46,283 bases of DNA, from the NCBI RefSeq assembly GCF_005870085.1, contig NZ_SZNM01000028.1, forward strand, positions 1-46,283. The letters run 5' to 3'. The position numbers and the translations under genes were made by a program. Of this stretch, positions 6,519 to 15,793 are shown one piece after another. The DNA comes from Aquibacillus sediminis. Its GTDB lineage: Bacteria; Bacillota; Bacilli; Bacillales; Amphibacillaceae. The notes beneath the pieces are model-generated. The model ran no database searches, was not told the origin of the DNA, and saw only the letters and a program-made list of their open reading frames with translations. The stretch's first letter is position 1, and every line of letters starts with the position of its first letter.

Positions 6519-6548
6519 TAGCCCACCACCAATTAAGGTAGTGGGCTA
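6519..6548. terminator. Hairpin TAGCCCAC/GTGGGCTA, terminator of the ParB-like gene
   Basis: TAGCCCAC (6519-6526) pairs with GTGGGCTA (6541-6548). On the minus strand it is followed by six T. The stem and the TTAA loop are shared with hairpins at 7672-7698 and 15944-15972, each after a minus-strand gene of this island. Confidence 0.8.
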
Positions 6549-6615
6549 CTTATGACGAGTTTCTTCTATTAATATTAAAGCTATAATTGCAATACATACT
6601 TTTTTTGGAATTTTA

Positions 6616-7578
6616 TTAATGTTCCAAGTTTTCACCGCCTTCATCTTCTAGATCTTCATAACCCTGTTTATCCTGGGGAAAGTCTGACCATTTTAATGGT
6701 GGGTTCAACATTAATATTAAGTTCTTGAGTGATTTAGTTAGCTTAAGTTTTTGCCTATCTGATAGATAGTCCATGTAATTTCGGATACTAAATACCCTCT
6801 CTAAATTCTTTATCCAAACCAATGTTAGGTTATACATGAATGTATGGCTGCTTTTAGTGTATTTAGCTTGCAAACTATTTTCAGAGACAATCTCTTTCAC
6901 AGTTTCATAGTTTTTTGATTGATGCTCGATAATTTGATTTACACACTCTTTGACATGTTCTTCTGGAATATCCTTAAATGCTTTTTCACTCGTTGCTTTT
7001 TTGATGACACCAACAGCAGTTTTGTTGATTTTCCTATCACCATATTTATCAGCAATATAATCTTTGTTTACTTCGCTTATATTCAAATTCTGAATATCTG
7101 TATAAGCATGCCTACCAGCATTATTTTTTTCTCCCTTTCTCAACCACTCTTGCTTAACACTGGAACCACGTACATATTTTTTTATCGTCGCTTCTGTAAC
7201 ACCACAAAGGCTTGCAATCAATTTGGTATCGTACTTTTCATTTTCTAATAATCGGTTAATCATTCTTTCCAACTGGTACGCAGTTCTCTTCTTGGTGTGT
7301 AATTCTATCCCTAACCTTTTGACTATTCTTTCCTCTTCTGATGATAGTTTATCAACGCTACATTCAACATCTTCCACCCCTAAAAAATCAAGAGCATAAA
7401 ACCGACGATACCCATCTACTAACACATATTGATTTTCACTTTCTTTCTCAACAGTTAGTGGCACTTTTAATCCCTGTCTACTAATACTTAATTCCAAGCT
7501 TAAATCCTTCTCACTTTTCCGATAACTTGTTTCCAACCTTATCTGGGAAAGTTTTATCTTCTTTTGCTGCTTGCTCAT
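6616..7578 (-). CDS. ParB-like nuclease-domain protein with HTH
   Basis: A 320-residue protein. Residues 9-80 form a ParB/Srx N-terminal domain: IRLETSYRKSEKDL, SISRQGLKVPLTV and YVLVDGYRRFYALDFLG, where the GYRR motif (56-59) binds CTP in true ParB. A helix-turn-helix follows (about 115-145, KLIASLCGVTEATIKKYVRG). The C-terminal half is helical and unrecognised. No parA partner lies nearby, so a chromosome-segregation role is unlikely; lone ParB-like proteins occur in phages, plasmids and defence loci as DNA binders or regulators. It is last in a minus-strand run from 13309 and has its own terminator. A second, diverged ParB-like gene stands at the other edge of the island (19624). Confidence 0.8.
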   Translation of the reverse strand: MSKQQKKIKLSQIRLETSYRKSEKDLSLELSISRQGLKVPLTVEKESENQYVLVDGYRRFYALDFLGVEDVECSVDKLSSEEERIVKRLGIELHTKKRTAYQLERMINRLLENEKYDTKLIASLCGVTEATIKKYVRGSSVKQEWLRKGEKNNAGRHAYTDIQNLNISEVNKDYIADKYGDRKINKTAVGVIKKATSEKAFKDIPEEHVKECVNQIIEHQSKNYETVKEIVSENSLQAKYTKSSHTFMYNLTLVWIKNLERVFSIRNYMDYLSDRQKLKLTKSLKNLILMLNPPLKWSDFPQDKQGYEDLEDEGGENLEH

Positions 7579-7671
7579 GTTGAACCACCCATTTCATTTT
7601 TATTAATGGGTATTCAGTGAGTAGATTGTACTATTACAGAAATTTACAGATTTTATCAAGTAATGCTTAAA

Positions 7672-7698
7672 AGCCCACCACGTGTTAAGTGATGAGCT
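7672..7698 (-). terminator. Terminator after the DUF1643 gene
   Basis: Imperfect hairpin AGCTCATCAC/GTGGTGGGCT with loop TTAACAC, followed by TTTT on the minus strand. It shares sequence with the hairpins at 6519 and 15944. Confidence 0.65.
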
Positions 7699-7711
7699 GG
7701 AATATACCTTA

Positions 7712-8437
7712 CTAATTTAGTATTTTTCTTAACTGCTTTATATCTATTTTCTTAAGGGATTTATTAATATATTTGTTTTTATTACCAGTAGGGCTAGGAT
7801 GACATGGATATAGTTGTCTACCCGTTTTGGTTTCCTTTCCTCCTATTTCAAAGGCATAAATTTTTTCTATATTTAACTCCAACTTATCCTTTAAATTAGC
7901 GGAGAAATGAGGAACTGCATATTTATTTCCTGATCCTCCCCAACCTAAGATAACTGTTTTAACTCTACCTAATACATTTAATATTACTTCAATATTTTCT
8001 TTATCCGTTTTAGGGAAGTCTGCTTTTGTTACATTGCTCGGTTTTACTATTGAACTCGTATTAATTACGATAATCCCACCGTATGACCTGTTACGTAAAT
8101 AACCCATTAAAAAATCTATTGTTGCATCCCCTCTAAGTTCATTAGCATAACTAGGGTTCATTAAAAATGCAGCTGCAACAGGTAAATTAGGATCCCATAT
8201 CTTACTTAAAAAATAACGTTTATCTTGTCCGCTATCAAAAATAGCTCCCCCCATTAAAGAGCAACTATCAAATACATAGTTCCCTTGAAGATATTTAAGA
8301 TAAGGTGAGTTTATATCCTCAAGAGATTGATAGGTCCAGCCTTTACTTTTCAACCAATTATTAAGTTCAGATTCAAATTCTTCTTTGGTGACTGTATCAT
8401 TCCCAACATTTACAACACCTTCAAGCTTAACCTTCAT
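7712..8437 (-). CDS. DUF1643-family protein
   Basis: A 241-residue protein. The conserved DUF1643 core is visible: RYFLSKIWDPNLPVAAAFLM, NPSYANELRGDATIDFLMGY, then GGIIVINTSSIVKPSN, and the Gly-rich TVILGWGGSGNK, ending CHPSPTGNKNKYI. In many members the first motif reads MLNPSTAD. The family is found on phages, plasmids and defence loci, and its biochemical function is not known to me. ATG 8437 follows AGGGGGAG, while an in-frame start 15 codons earlier lacks a site. It is part of the minus-strand run of island genes. Confidence 0.8.
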   Translation of the reverse strand: MKVKLEGVVNVGNDTVTKEEFESELNNWLKSKGWTYQSLEDINSPYLKYLQGNYVFDSCSLMGGAIFDSGQDKRYFLSKIWDPNLPVAAAFLMNPSYANELRGDATIDFLMGYLRNRSYGGIIVINTSSIVKPSNVTKADFPKTDKENIEVILNVLGRVKTVILGWGGSGNKYAVPHFSANLKDKLELNIEKIYAFEIGGKETKTGRQLYPCHPSPTGNKNKYINKSLKKIDIKQLRKILN

Positions 8438-8510
8438 TAATACTCCCCCTATGTTTGGACCTTGCTTCCTACAAAATGGCAATCTACTGCATGTTAACCT
8501 AGTGTAAAAA

Positions 8511-9281
8511 CTAAATTAGATTTTCTAAATCAGGCAAGTCAGAAATTTTATAATCCCGAATATGTTTTGATGAACTAGTTAATGAAATAAAGTCAAATTG
8601 TTCATCCTTACAAACTCTTTTAATTTCTTCTATTCTTTCAGGATGATTAGCTTCTGTTGCCAAAACTAAACTTTTCATTACTTTTTCTGAATTAAAACGA
8701 ACTATGTTCTTAATATAAAATTCATCCTCTTCATCTTGCTTTGAATAGATCTTTTTAAAGGAAAATTCCTCATTTGCATTTAAATACTCATTTAGTTTAG
8801 CAAAAGAAACTCTCAAATCATTTGTATCTATGTAACCAGGATCAATTTTCAGTTCGATTATGGCTTGTGCTTCAAATAAATTTATATTCTTGGGATCTAA
8901 AGGTAGGTTATGTTTTGTTATTGTCCTTTTGTTTTCCTTAATGTATTCTTCATACGAGGATGTATCATCAGTTATCTTTTTAACAATTAATATGTCTGGA
9001 TAATAACTTTTTCTTCTTTTATTATCAGGATTACTCTTGGTTGGGTATTGTTTTTTAGTTGTCAGGCATGTATCTATTAATACTTGATGATCATTTAATA
9101 TTTTTGCGACCTCTAACCCTAAAAAATATCCAAACCACTGTCCTAGGGAGAATGTCCTTCCAAAAGTGACATTGGATTCAAAATCATTGTATTTCATATC
9201 TACCAGTTCACGGTTTTTCTTAATAACACAGCTCAGCGTTTCTTCTTTCACTTGGTTTACTAGCTCCTCAATAGATAACAC
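8511..9281 (-). CDS. Putative PD-(D/E)XK-type protein of the island
   Basis: A 256-residue protein not matching any family I can name. Residues 93-100 (YYPDILIV) and 137-145 (FEAQAIIELK) have the spacing and strand character of a PD-(D/E)XK nuclease core: Asp 96, then Glu 143-x-Lys 145. The N-terminal GQWFGYFLGLEVAKIL segment is hydrophobic-aromatic but too short for a membrane anchor. Start is GTG 9281 with GGGGG nine bases upstream. It sits between the ImmA/IrrE gene and the DUF1643 gene on the same strand. The nuclease assignment is an inference from two motifs. Confidence 0.55.
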   Translation of the reverse strand: MLSIEELVNQVKEETLSCVIKKNRELVDMKYNDFESNVTFGRTFSLGQWFGYFLGLEVAKILNDHQVLIDTCLTTKKQYPTKSNPDNKRRKSYYPDILIVKKITDDTSSYEEYIKENKRTITKHNLPLDPKNINLFEAQAIIELKIDPGYIDTNDLRVSFAKLNEYLNANEEFSFKKIYSKQDEEDEFYIKNIVRFNSEKVMKSLVLATEANHPERIEEIKRVCKDEQFDFISLTSSSKHIRDYKISDLPDLENLI

Positions 9282-9416
9282 TCTAAAACCCCCAGACTCT
9301 TCCTTAATGATATCTTTTTATAAAACATATGAAAAAAGAGCTAGCATATACCACACCAACCCTTTCCTTAAATAATAACTCAATCTATTTAATGCTAACA
9401 ATATAAGCAAAAATGA

Positions 9417-9929
9417 TTACTTATCTATTATTTCATCCATATAATTTTGCAATTTGGCTTTCAGATTTTGACAGGCCCTCTGCTTAGTATTCACATCAAT
9501 ATCTAAAGCATTAATAGTATCAACCTCTTGATGAAAATACTGCTCTATATTACTTTTATTGTAGCTATCGTAGTAATTTAGTAGTTTTTCATCTTTTTCA
9601 GATTCTATAAACTTTCTGCCCAATTTCCAGGCCATAAATTCTTTAGTTATATGCACTTCACTTTCGTTTCCACCTGATAAATAATATTCCAGATGTCCAA
9701 GCTCATGTGCAATTGTACACATCGGCTCAATACCAAGACCCAAGTAAACTTTATCGTCCTCATCATGGAATATTAGCTCAAGATAATATTCACCGTTTGA
9801 TCTGTACAACCTTCCCTTATCCGATTGCTCAACGGAGGTTATTACGTCAAAGGACTTAAGTTTATCGACTGAAGTTGCAACACCTCTCCATCTAGTAAGT
9901 ATATCATTCACCTTTTGATACAGATCCAC
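9417..9929 (-). CDS. ImmA/IrrE-family metallopeptidase
   Basis: A 170-residue protein with a zinc-peptidase motif HELGH at residues 75-79 within MCTIAHELGHLEYYLSGG, followed by a downstream Glu-containing helix (ESEVHITKEFMAWKLG). This matches the ImmA/IrrE group, peptidases that cleave phage-type repressors or control stress regulators. Start is GTG 9929 after GGGGGAA. No repressor gene is adjacent. The setting, between two nuclease-like genes, suggests it acts as a sensor or activator of the neighbouring proteins, which is inference. Confidence 0.75.
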   Translation of the reverse strand: MDLYQKVNDILTRWRGVATSVDKLKSFDVITSVEQSDKGRLYRSNGEYYLELIFHDEDDKVYLGLGIEPMCTIAHELGHLEYYLSGGNESEVHITKEFMAWKLGRKFIESEKDEKLLNYYDSYNKSNIEQYFHQEVDTINALDIDVNTKQRACQNLKAKLQNYMDEIIDK

Positions 9930-10010
9930 ATCGGTTCCCCCATCTATAATCCAAATAGATTATTATTATATCTCAATAGAAATCTATAAATTGATTTTGT
10001 TTCTTAAATT

Positions 10011-11060
10011 TTAAACAAATAGATTTACATTCTCATTTTTTAAAAGCGATTTGTCAATTTCAAAAGAAGTGTTTAAGAAAGTACTTTCAATTTCATCCCT
10101 TGATTCTTTGCTCATTCCATCCCATTTAGTTGGGGAAAAAGCAAAATTTTCTATGTAAGCTAAGATGATATTGGATACAATTATTTTTTGTTCCTCTATG
10201 TTACTATTCACAATTTGTTCGGCAAATCTCCTGTATCTTCTATTATTTCTAGCAAAATGACTTAGTAGTACATAAGTCTTGCCGTTTTGAGGAAATACAG
10301 TTATAAATAACGGGGCTAACATAGTTTCCCAATCACTTAAATCATTTATAATATTATTATTTAGGTCCCTCTCAATATAAGTGGTTGATGATACAGCCAG
10401 ATGATATTCTTCTTCAAACTCCAAAGTATGAGTAACAATATTATTAAATTCACCAGCATTTAACCAGTTATTTGCCCATCCCTTAAATCGTTCAAACCGT
10501 TGCTCAGCATCTTCATTCCCTACTAAGTTTGTACTAAACAATTCTTGCATGAAAAATTTGTGCTCTTCACTCGGTATATTATCCCCCGTAAAACGTTTGT
10601 TCATCTCTTCATATCTTTCTTCTCTAAGTAATGTCAACATGTGCCTATAAATGTTTCCAACTGACTTCTTAGAATGATACTCTTTAGCGAGTGCTCTATA
10701 AGCAAAAAGGAAATCCTGCTCTTTATTTCCTTTCTCGTAATCAAAATTCTCTATTGGATTAAATATTGTGGTATCATGATGTCCACAAAAACCTGTAAAT
10801 GTAGTGGCAACTTTTCTCCCTTTGGGCTTCATTTTTGAATGTAATGCCATTTCATCATTTACATCGTGGTCAAACATTAGAACCATTCCATCTTGTGATA
10901 TAGCATTTAATATTTTGTTGTTTTGTACAGAATGTGCTTTTATAATTCGGTTAGAACAATCCTCATCCTCATGAAAGCATTCCTTTACTAAAACCTTATT
11001 TTTTATTGTATTAAAACTTGAAAAAAAATCTCTTTTTATTTGCTCGATTTCTGACACCAA
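10011..11060 (-). CDS. HNH-like zinc-binding protein
   Basis: A protein of about 349 residues. Near the N-terminus CFHEDEDCSNRIIKAH and later FTGFCGHHDTTIF give a C-x6-C...H and C-x-H-H-D arrangement, the look of a degenerate HNH/zinc-ribbon nuclease core. The rest (RYEEMNKRFTGD onward) is mixed alpha/beta with no recognised domain. TTG 11060, with GGGAG eight bases upstream, looks the best start; a GTG at 11123 adds 21 residues but has no site. It lies 117 bases after the 11178-11672 gene on the same strand. Proteins of this layout are usually annotated as hypothetical. Nuclease activity is inferred. Confidence 0.6.
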   Translation of the reverse strand: MVSEIEQIKRDFFSSFNTIKNKVLVKECFHEDEDCSNRIIKAHSVQNNKILNAISQDGMVLMFDHDVNDEMALHSKMKPKGRKVATTFTGFCGHHDTTIFNPIENFDYEKGNKEQDFLFAYRALAKEYHSKKSVGNIYRHMLTLLREERYEEMNKRFTGDNIPSEEHKFFMQELFSTNLVGNEDAEQRFERFKGWANNWLNAGEFNNIVTHTLEFEEEYHLAVSSTTYIERDLNNNIINDLSDWETMLAPLFITVFPQNGKTYVLLSHFARNNRRYRRFAEQIVNSNIEEQKIIVSNIILAYIENFAFSPTKWDGMSKESRDEIESTFLNTSFEIDKSLLKNENVNLFV

Positions 11061-11177
11061 AATTTTCACTCCCAATCCTAGATAGATATATTTTTTAGAC
11101 CCTCGCCATTCTCTATTGGCCACACAACTTTCTTCTGTTCCTGCTCTTGTCTTTTTTTGTCATCTTTTTCACCCTCT

Positions 11178-11672
11178 TCAATCAGAATCCATTATCCGAA
11201 GTAATTCTTGTCCCAGTTTTTCTTTTGGTATTCGATACCTAGACCATTGATTTGTATCTGTAAGAGGATTAGCAGAAAACCTGTAAAAAGATTTATAATT
11301 TTCGCCGCTCTTTTTTAAGTATGCCAATTTCTCGAACTCAACTGATGGGATAAGCCATACACACTCGACTTCAAAGGTCATTTCATTAAAGTAAATAAAA
11401 ATAATATAAAATGAAATGTGACTTTTGAAAGTAGCACAACCTACGTTTTGGATAAACTGTTTCCCCTTGTTTAATTTGAATCTACTTTTTACTTGTATAA
11501 AAATAGGTTTAAAATAACCCTTTTTATTAATAATTAGATCGATGCCATCATCATCTGACTTTGGAGTATAACAAGTCAACTGTCCAAACGAGCCTAAAGT
11601 AATTAACTCTACAACTCTACTTTCTGTGACATCGCCTTTTTGTTTAGAGGATATCCTTTGTTCTACATCCAT
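11178..11672 (-). CDS. PD-(D/E)XK-like (DUF4365-type) protein
   Basis: A 164-residue protein with a classic small nuclease core: KGDVTESRVVELI (Glu 17 helix), then DDDGIDLIINKKG (Asp 45), then IFIQVKSRFK (Gln 60-x-Lys 62). The spacing E...D...QxK is that of restriction-endonuclease-like folds such as DUF4365. ATG 11672 follows GGGGG with good spacing. It starts 14 bases after the stop of the CoiA-like gene, so the two are probably translated as a unit. The target (DNA or RNA) cannot be told from sequence. Confidence 0.7.
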   Translation of the reverse strand: MDVEQRISSKQKGDVTESRVVELITLGSFGQLTCYTPKSDDDGIDLIINKKGYFKPIFIQVKSRFKLNKGKQFIQNVGCATFKSHISFYIIFIYFNEMTFEVECVWLIPSVEFEKLAYLKKSGENYKSFYRFSANPLTDTNQWSRYRIPKEKLGQELLRIMDSD

Positions 11673-11686
11673 TTGAAGCCCCCTAT

Positions 11687-13309
11687 TTATTCTTGAACGC
11701 TTAGTTCTATCTTTTTCTTTAATTCTGATTTTAAGGTTTTTGCATATAGTTCAAGGAAGTCCTTTATTGGATACTTAACGATTTTGTCACTCTGATTAAA
11801 AGAAACCCCTGCACTTTTCATATAACCAATGATCATCTGTAACGAAACGGTAAGTGTTTCACCTGATTGATTTTCGTTTATCCACTTCAATACCACTTTT
11901 CGCCAATACTTTGTATCTCCATCGATGTAGAGCTCTCCAGAAATAGGTTGAGACAACAGCAATTCTCGAACTTTTTCTTTTTTCTTTTTATCGATTTTAT
12001 CCTCTGTATTTTCAGAGCTGGGTACAGTAGGAGTTTGTTGATAGGTATAATTGCTATATTGAGCTTGTCTTTTTGTTCTATAATTCCAACCGTCTGGATG
12101 AACCTCGATTGGCCTTAAAGCCGCTCTTCTCATCCTTTCTTGCATTTCTCTTTCGACTTCTTCATCTTCTAGCTCTTTGGCTTTTTGTCTTTGTTTTTGC
12201 CATTCCAATTCTCGAGCCCTTAATCGTGCCCTTTGCTTTTCTTCCTCTTGTTTAATTCTCTCTTCCTCTGCTCTAATTCTTTCTTGTTCTTCTCTCAACC
12301 TTTGTTGTTCTGTCTCAAATTGTTGTTTCCTTTCAATTAGTTCCTTTAGAAAACCATTTCTCCTCTCATCCTCATTTTCCTTTGAAAGTACAAAATGATT
12401 TTGATCGGCATTCACTGACAACGCCCGTGCCAGGGGTACTTCAGAAGATGATAGTTTATAAAAAGTGATATTCCGATCATGTTGTGATATTGGTACGAAA
12501 CGAAAGATTGTACATAACCGATTAAATACATCTACATAAGCGATATTTCTAGTATTAAATTCGTCTATGGTTGCTCCTGTATCTTTCATAAAAAAGTCTA
12601 ATAAATCACCTTGTAAATTTCCCTCAAGAAATGTATCCCACAGACTATCTTCATGAGTTTTACTAGTTACATAAGTTTCAGCAGTAAGTAAGGTTCCTTT
12701 ATTCGTCTCTTCTAAAAAAGAGAGCCAACTATAGTCCACGAATGAAAAGGGCTTAAAACCTTCTTCTTTATAGGTTTTCATTCGTTTGGACAAATGACGA
12801 GCATAGCTACCTGAAGTTAACCCCTGATCGATTGCCGTAAAATAATCAATCGCCCATCGTTCATCGGAGTTCGGAAACTTAATGATAAAATCCGGTATAA
12901 ATGATAGCTTCTTTTTGTAATGATACCCTCGCTCAATCTCAACGTCGTAGGGTTTTAGCTCACCTTCTAATATCTCTTTAAAAATGGTGAGACCAATATC
13001 TTTCTTAGACTTAACCTCATGCTTAGAAACATGTTTATCATACGTTGTAGTATTTTCAGAATAAGAACATTCACTTTCATCATTATGCCGAAAATAAAAC
13101 GGTCTTCCCTCGTCTTTGGTTAAATTCATATTTACTGGTTTGTTACAGCATAAACAAGTAAACGCACTCTTCTTTGAAAAAATACGGTAATTATCTTCGA
13201 ACCAACGGTTGACTTCAGAACGTGTTAAACTTTGCTGTTCGAGCTCTCTTCTTTTCTGTTCAATGTTAAAAACAGAATTATGTAGGTAGGCTGAATCCAA
13301 GAAATACAC
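11687..13309 (-). CDS. CoiA-like nuclease with long coiled coil
   Basis: A 540-residue protein. Residues 50-85 give a zinc site like that of competence protein CoiA: TCLCCNKPV (Cys 52, Cys 55), FYFRHNDESEC (His 75, Cys 81). Next comes a nuclease-like core, LSFIPDFIIKF (Asp 140) and RWAIDYFTA (Asp 155, where CoiA has Glu). Residues from about 315 to 395 are a charged coiled coil (many EEQER/EEERIK runs), and the C-terminal 120 residues are a separate unrecognised domain. Standard CoiA lacks the coiled coil and extra domain, so this is a CoiA-like defence-type variant rather than the competence gene. Start is GTG 13309 or TTG 13300; AGAAGGG fits the TTG better. First gene of the minus-strand run. 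Confidence 0.7.
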   Translation of the reverse strand: MYFLDSAYLHNSVFNIEQKRRELEQQSLTRSEVNRWFEDNYRIFSKKSAFTCLCCNKPVNMNLTKDEGRPFYFRHNDESECSYSENTTTYDKHVSKHEVKSKKDIGLTIFKEILEGELKPYDVEIERGYHYKKKLSFIPDFIIKFPNSDERWAIDYFTAIDQGLTSGSYARHLSKRMKTYKEEGFKPFSFVDYSWLSFLEETNKGTLLTAETYVTSKTHEDSLWDTFLEGNLQGDLLDFFMKDTGATIDEFNTRNIAYVDVFNRLCTIFRFVPISQHDRNITFYKLSSSEVPLARALSVNADQNHFVLSKENEDERRNGFLKELIERKQQFETEQQRLREEQERIRAEEERIKQEEEKQRARLRARELEWQKQRQKAKELEDEEVEREMQERMRRAALRPIEVHPDGWNYRTKRQAQYSNYTYQQTPTVPSSENTEDKIDKKKKEKVRELLLSQPISGELYIDGDTKYWRKVVLKWINENQSGETLTVSLQMIIGYMKSAGVSFNQSDKIVKYPIKDFLELYAKTLKSELKKKIELSVQE

Positions 13310-13479
13310 ATCCCTTCTAATCCAATTGCTTGTAAGACCATTATATCATTATGAGAATTTTTGGAAATGTTATAGTTAAAAGAACTCTTTTCAAACTTCA
13401 ATTGAATAATAGGATTGTAGTTTTTTTAGTAGTTAACCTTTATAATTAGGATAATAGGTATAAATGGGAGCGATTTATT

Positions 13480-14454
13480 TTGGTAAAAGGGAAAACAACT
13501 AATGGGTTAATGCGCCACCTAAGGGATCAGCACGGTATAGAAATTAGTGGAAGTAAACAGAAGAGAGATCTATTAAATATCGGATATTATCATGGATATA
13601 AAGGCTATCGTTTTATTGGACAAGCTAACCATCAAATTCCCTATACCAACTTTGATGAGGTTGTCGGTGTATATGAGTTTGACACAAACTTGAAAACGAT
13701 ATTTTATCCAAGAATAATGTTCATTGAAACAGCTATAAAGAACTATACACTTAACACATTAATTGGTATAGGACCTGCGGACTTCGATTTCGTTTTTTCA
13801 CATCTATTAAATGATTATAAGAAAGAAAATACGGGTAATAATAAGTATAGGGATAAAATGAAGAAGCGGCTTGATTTACGTAATAAAATCAATCAACAGA
13901 TAAGTTACAATTATTCCGAACAAAAAGCCGTAATTTCACACTTTTTCCATAGCAATAAACCAATTCCACTTTGGGCTATATTTGAGGTTATTAACCTCGG
14001 AGAATTTGGATTCTTCCTACAGTGTTTAAATCAAGACACAAGAATAGCAATTGCTGAAGACTTAAATATGCACACTACTAATCATAATCAGAATGGAAGA
14101 ATTGTGGAAGACATCATTTTCCTAATTAAAGAACTTCGAAATGCAGTGGCTCATAACTCTGTAGTCTTTGATTGTAGATTCAAAAAGATGAAACCCCCAG
14201 CTCGTTTAAAAGAATACTTACAAAGCGAAACAGGAATTACTAATATTTCTTTTGACACCATTGTTGATTATTTTATCATTTTAATCTTTCTACTTAAAAA
14301 GCTAGGTGTTACAAAAACCGAGTTGAAACAAATTGTCAGAAAGTTTTATGCTGAATCTGAAAAACTTAGAAGTACAGTACCGATACCGGTCCACACCTCT
14401 ATAATGGGATCTGATTTCCGAAATAAGGTAAATAATTTAACGAACTACATTTAA
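13480..14454 (+). CDS. Abi_2-family (AbiD/AbiF-like) HEPN protein
   Basis: A 324-residue protein of the Abi_2 abortive-infection family. The N-terminus has GLMRHLRDQHGIEISG and LLNIGYYHGYKGYRFIG, where the NIGYYRL-like motif is typical. The middle has FYPRIMFIETAIKNY and PLWAIFEVINLGEFGFFLQC, and the HEPN RNase motif is LRNAVAHN (Arg 220-x4-His 225). Such proteins are thought to degrade RNA on phage infection. Start is TTG 13480 after GGGAG. It is the only plus-strand gene between 6616 and 19600, divergent from the CoiA-like operon with about 170 bases between them, so it may be an independent module. Confidence 0.85.
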   Translation: MVKGKTTNGLMRHLRDQHGIEISGSKQKRDLLNIGYYHGYKGYRFIGQANHQIPYTNFDEVVGVYEFDTNLKTIFYPRIMFIETAIKNYTLNTLIGIGPADFDFVFSHLLNDYKKENTGNNKYRDKMKKRLDLRNKINQQISYNYSEQKAVISHFFHSNKPIPLWAIFEVINLGEFGFFLQCLNQDTRIAIAEDLNMHTTNHNQNGRIVEDIIFLIKELRNAVAHNSVVFDCRFKKMKPPARLKEYLQSETGITNISFDTIVDYFIILIFLLKKLGVTKTELKQIVRKFYAESEKLRSTVPIPVHTSIMGSDFRNKVNNLTNYI

Positions 14455-14588
14455 GCTTGTACTTTACGAATAGGATGAACTGTAGTATCATATTATATAA
14501 CTAATAGCGGTGTATAGCTTCGGCTTACACTTAAGGGGACTGGATGCGTCTGGTCCTCTTTTAATTTTGTCCAGAATCAACACAAAGA

Positions 14589-14627
14589 AAGCCCACCAAG
14601 TGGCTACATCAGCCAACTCAGTGGGTT
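14589..14627 (-). terminator. Terminator after the serine recombinase remnant
   Basis: AACCCAC/GTGGGCT stem with internal GGCT/AGCC pairing, followed on the minus strand by TTTCTTTG. It also lies downstream of the convergent Abi_2 gene. Confidence 0.55.
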
Positions 14628-14633
14628 CCTACA

Positions 14634-15790
14634 TCACTTCTTCACCATATAATATTTATGCTTTCTTTGATGATTCGGCAAAAACTCCTTCTGCAACTTC
14701 CCTTTTTCCATCAATGTCTGGATAACACTGCTTCTTAGATGGGAGTCCGATATGAACATCATGGTATTCATAAAGTCTAGAATTTCTCCCCATCTCCTTG
14801 GTTTTTCACAATATTCCAGTAAGGCAGTAACCTCTGGCCCTTTCAAAAAGTCCGAATGCTTTTTCTTTCGCTTAGCATGGCGTCTCGCTTTCTTTTCCTC
14901 TAAAAGCTGATATCGGTAACTTTCATACCTTTCATCCGTGGACCAATCTATCCCCATACTGAAATGGTAAACAATCTTTCCATCCTTATAGACCGTAGCT
15001 TGTTCCACAAACTGAGTGTAGAGTTCCGCAGGGAATGGTTGTTGTTGTTCCTCATGTAGCTTTTTTACTTGCTTCATTAGCTCTTTGTATTCATTTTTGT
15101 ATTGCCCCGCTAATTTCTTACGATCGGAGAAGGCTTTTAGCTGTTTATGCAGGTTTACTAACTCTCCACTTAAATCATCCACCCTTTTTGAATCCTGCCC
15201 GTCTTGATGAAGCTCTTCATCCACTGCTTCATACAGCGCTTGATTCAATTGCTCAATTCTTTTACGAACCTCTTCTTCTAGGTTAAGTTCCTGGGCACTT
15301 AACTCCGTTCGAGCAATTACCTTGTTTACTTCTGCCTGAAAAGCCTCATTTTGATGAAGCTCCTTTAACATCTTGATAAAGTGCTGTTCGAAATAGGTTT
15401 GTTGAAAACGGTGTGAGGAACAACCGTCAACAGCATAATATTTTTGAGCTAGCCTGCATACCCACCTGTGAACTTCGTATTCTTTACCATCACTACGTCG
15501 TTCTACAGCTCGTTGATGAGTAAATCCATTTCCACATTCTCCACATTGAAGTTTATCGATAAATGCCACGTTTTTATGTGTGTTTTTCGAGTATTTCTTG
15601 TGATTACGAGTCTTAAAGGCTATCGAGCGCTCCTCGATGATTGCTTGCACTGCCTCCCATTCTTCCGGATCAATAATCGCTTCATGATGGCCTTCAATAT
15701 AATATTGAGGTAACTCTCCTTGATTAGTAGCTACTTTTTCCTCTAATGTGTCTAGCATAAAGTATTTTTGATAGAGGTAGTCGCCCCTTG
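14634..15790 (-). pseudogene. Large serine recombinase, C-terminal part only
   Basis: The frame begins at the recombinase domain (GDYLYQKYFMLDTLEEK, then GELPQYYIEGHHEAIIDPEE). It continues through the zinc ribbon (LQCGECGNGFTH ... VCRLAQKYYAVDGCSSH) and a long coiled coil to a C-terminal winged-helix-like tail (RRWGEILDFMNTMMFI). Large serine recombinases need an N-terminal resolvase domain of about 150 residues with the catalytic Ser; this is absent, as is the first part of the recombinase domain, and homology stops at about 15790. So it is a truncated integrase of a former element, now between the two defence operons. A fragment of a different recombinase is at 31286-31680. Confidence 0.85.
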
Positions 15791-15793
15791 ATG

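Noticed and set aside
11867-12398. Plus-strand open frames rich in Leu, Phe and Ser
   Set aside because: They are antisense to the coiled-coil part of the CoiA-like gene, where Glu/Arg/Lys codons read backwards give Leu/Phe/Ser-rich peptides.
13480-14454. Abi_2 gene as part of the CoiA-like operon
   Set aside because: It is divergent and has its own start region, so it was kept as a separate module.
14510-14725. Plus-strand open frame after the Abi_2 gene
   Set aside because: Runs across a terminator hairpin and is antisense to the recombinase end; no ribosome site.
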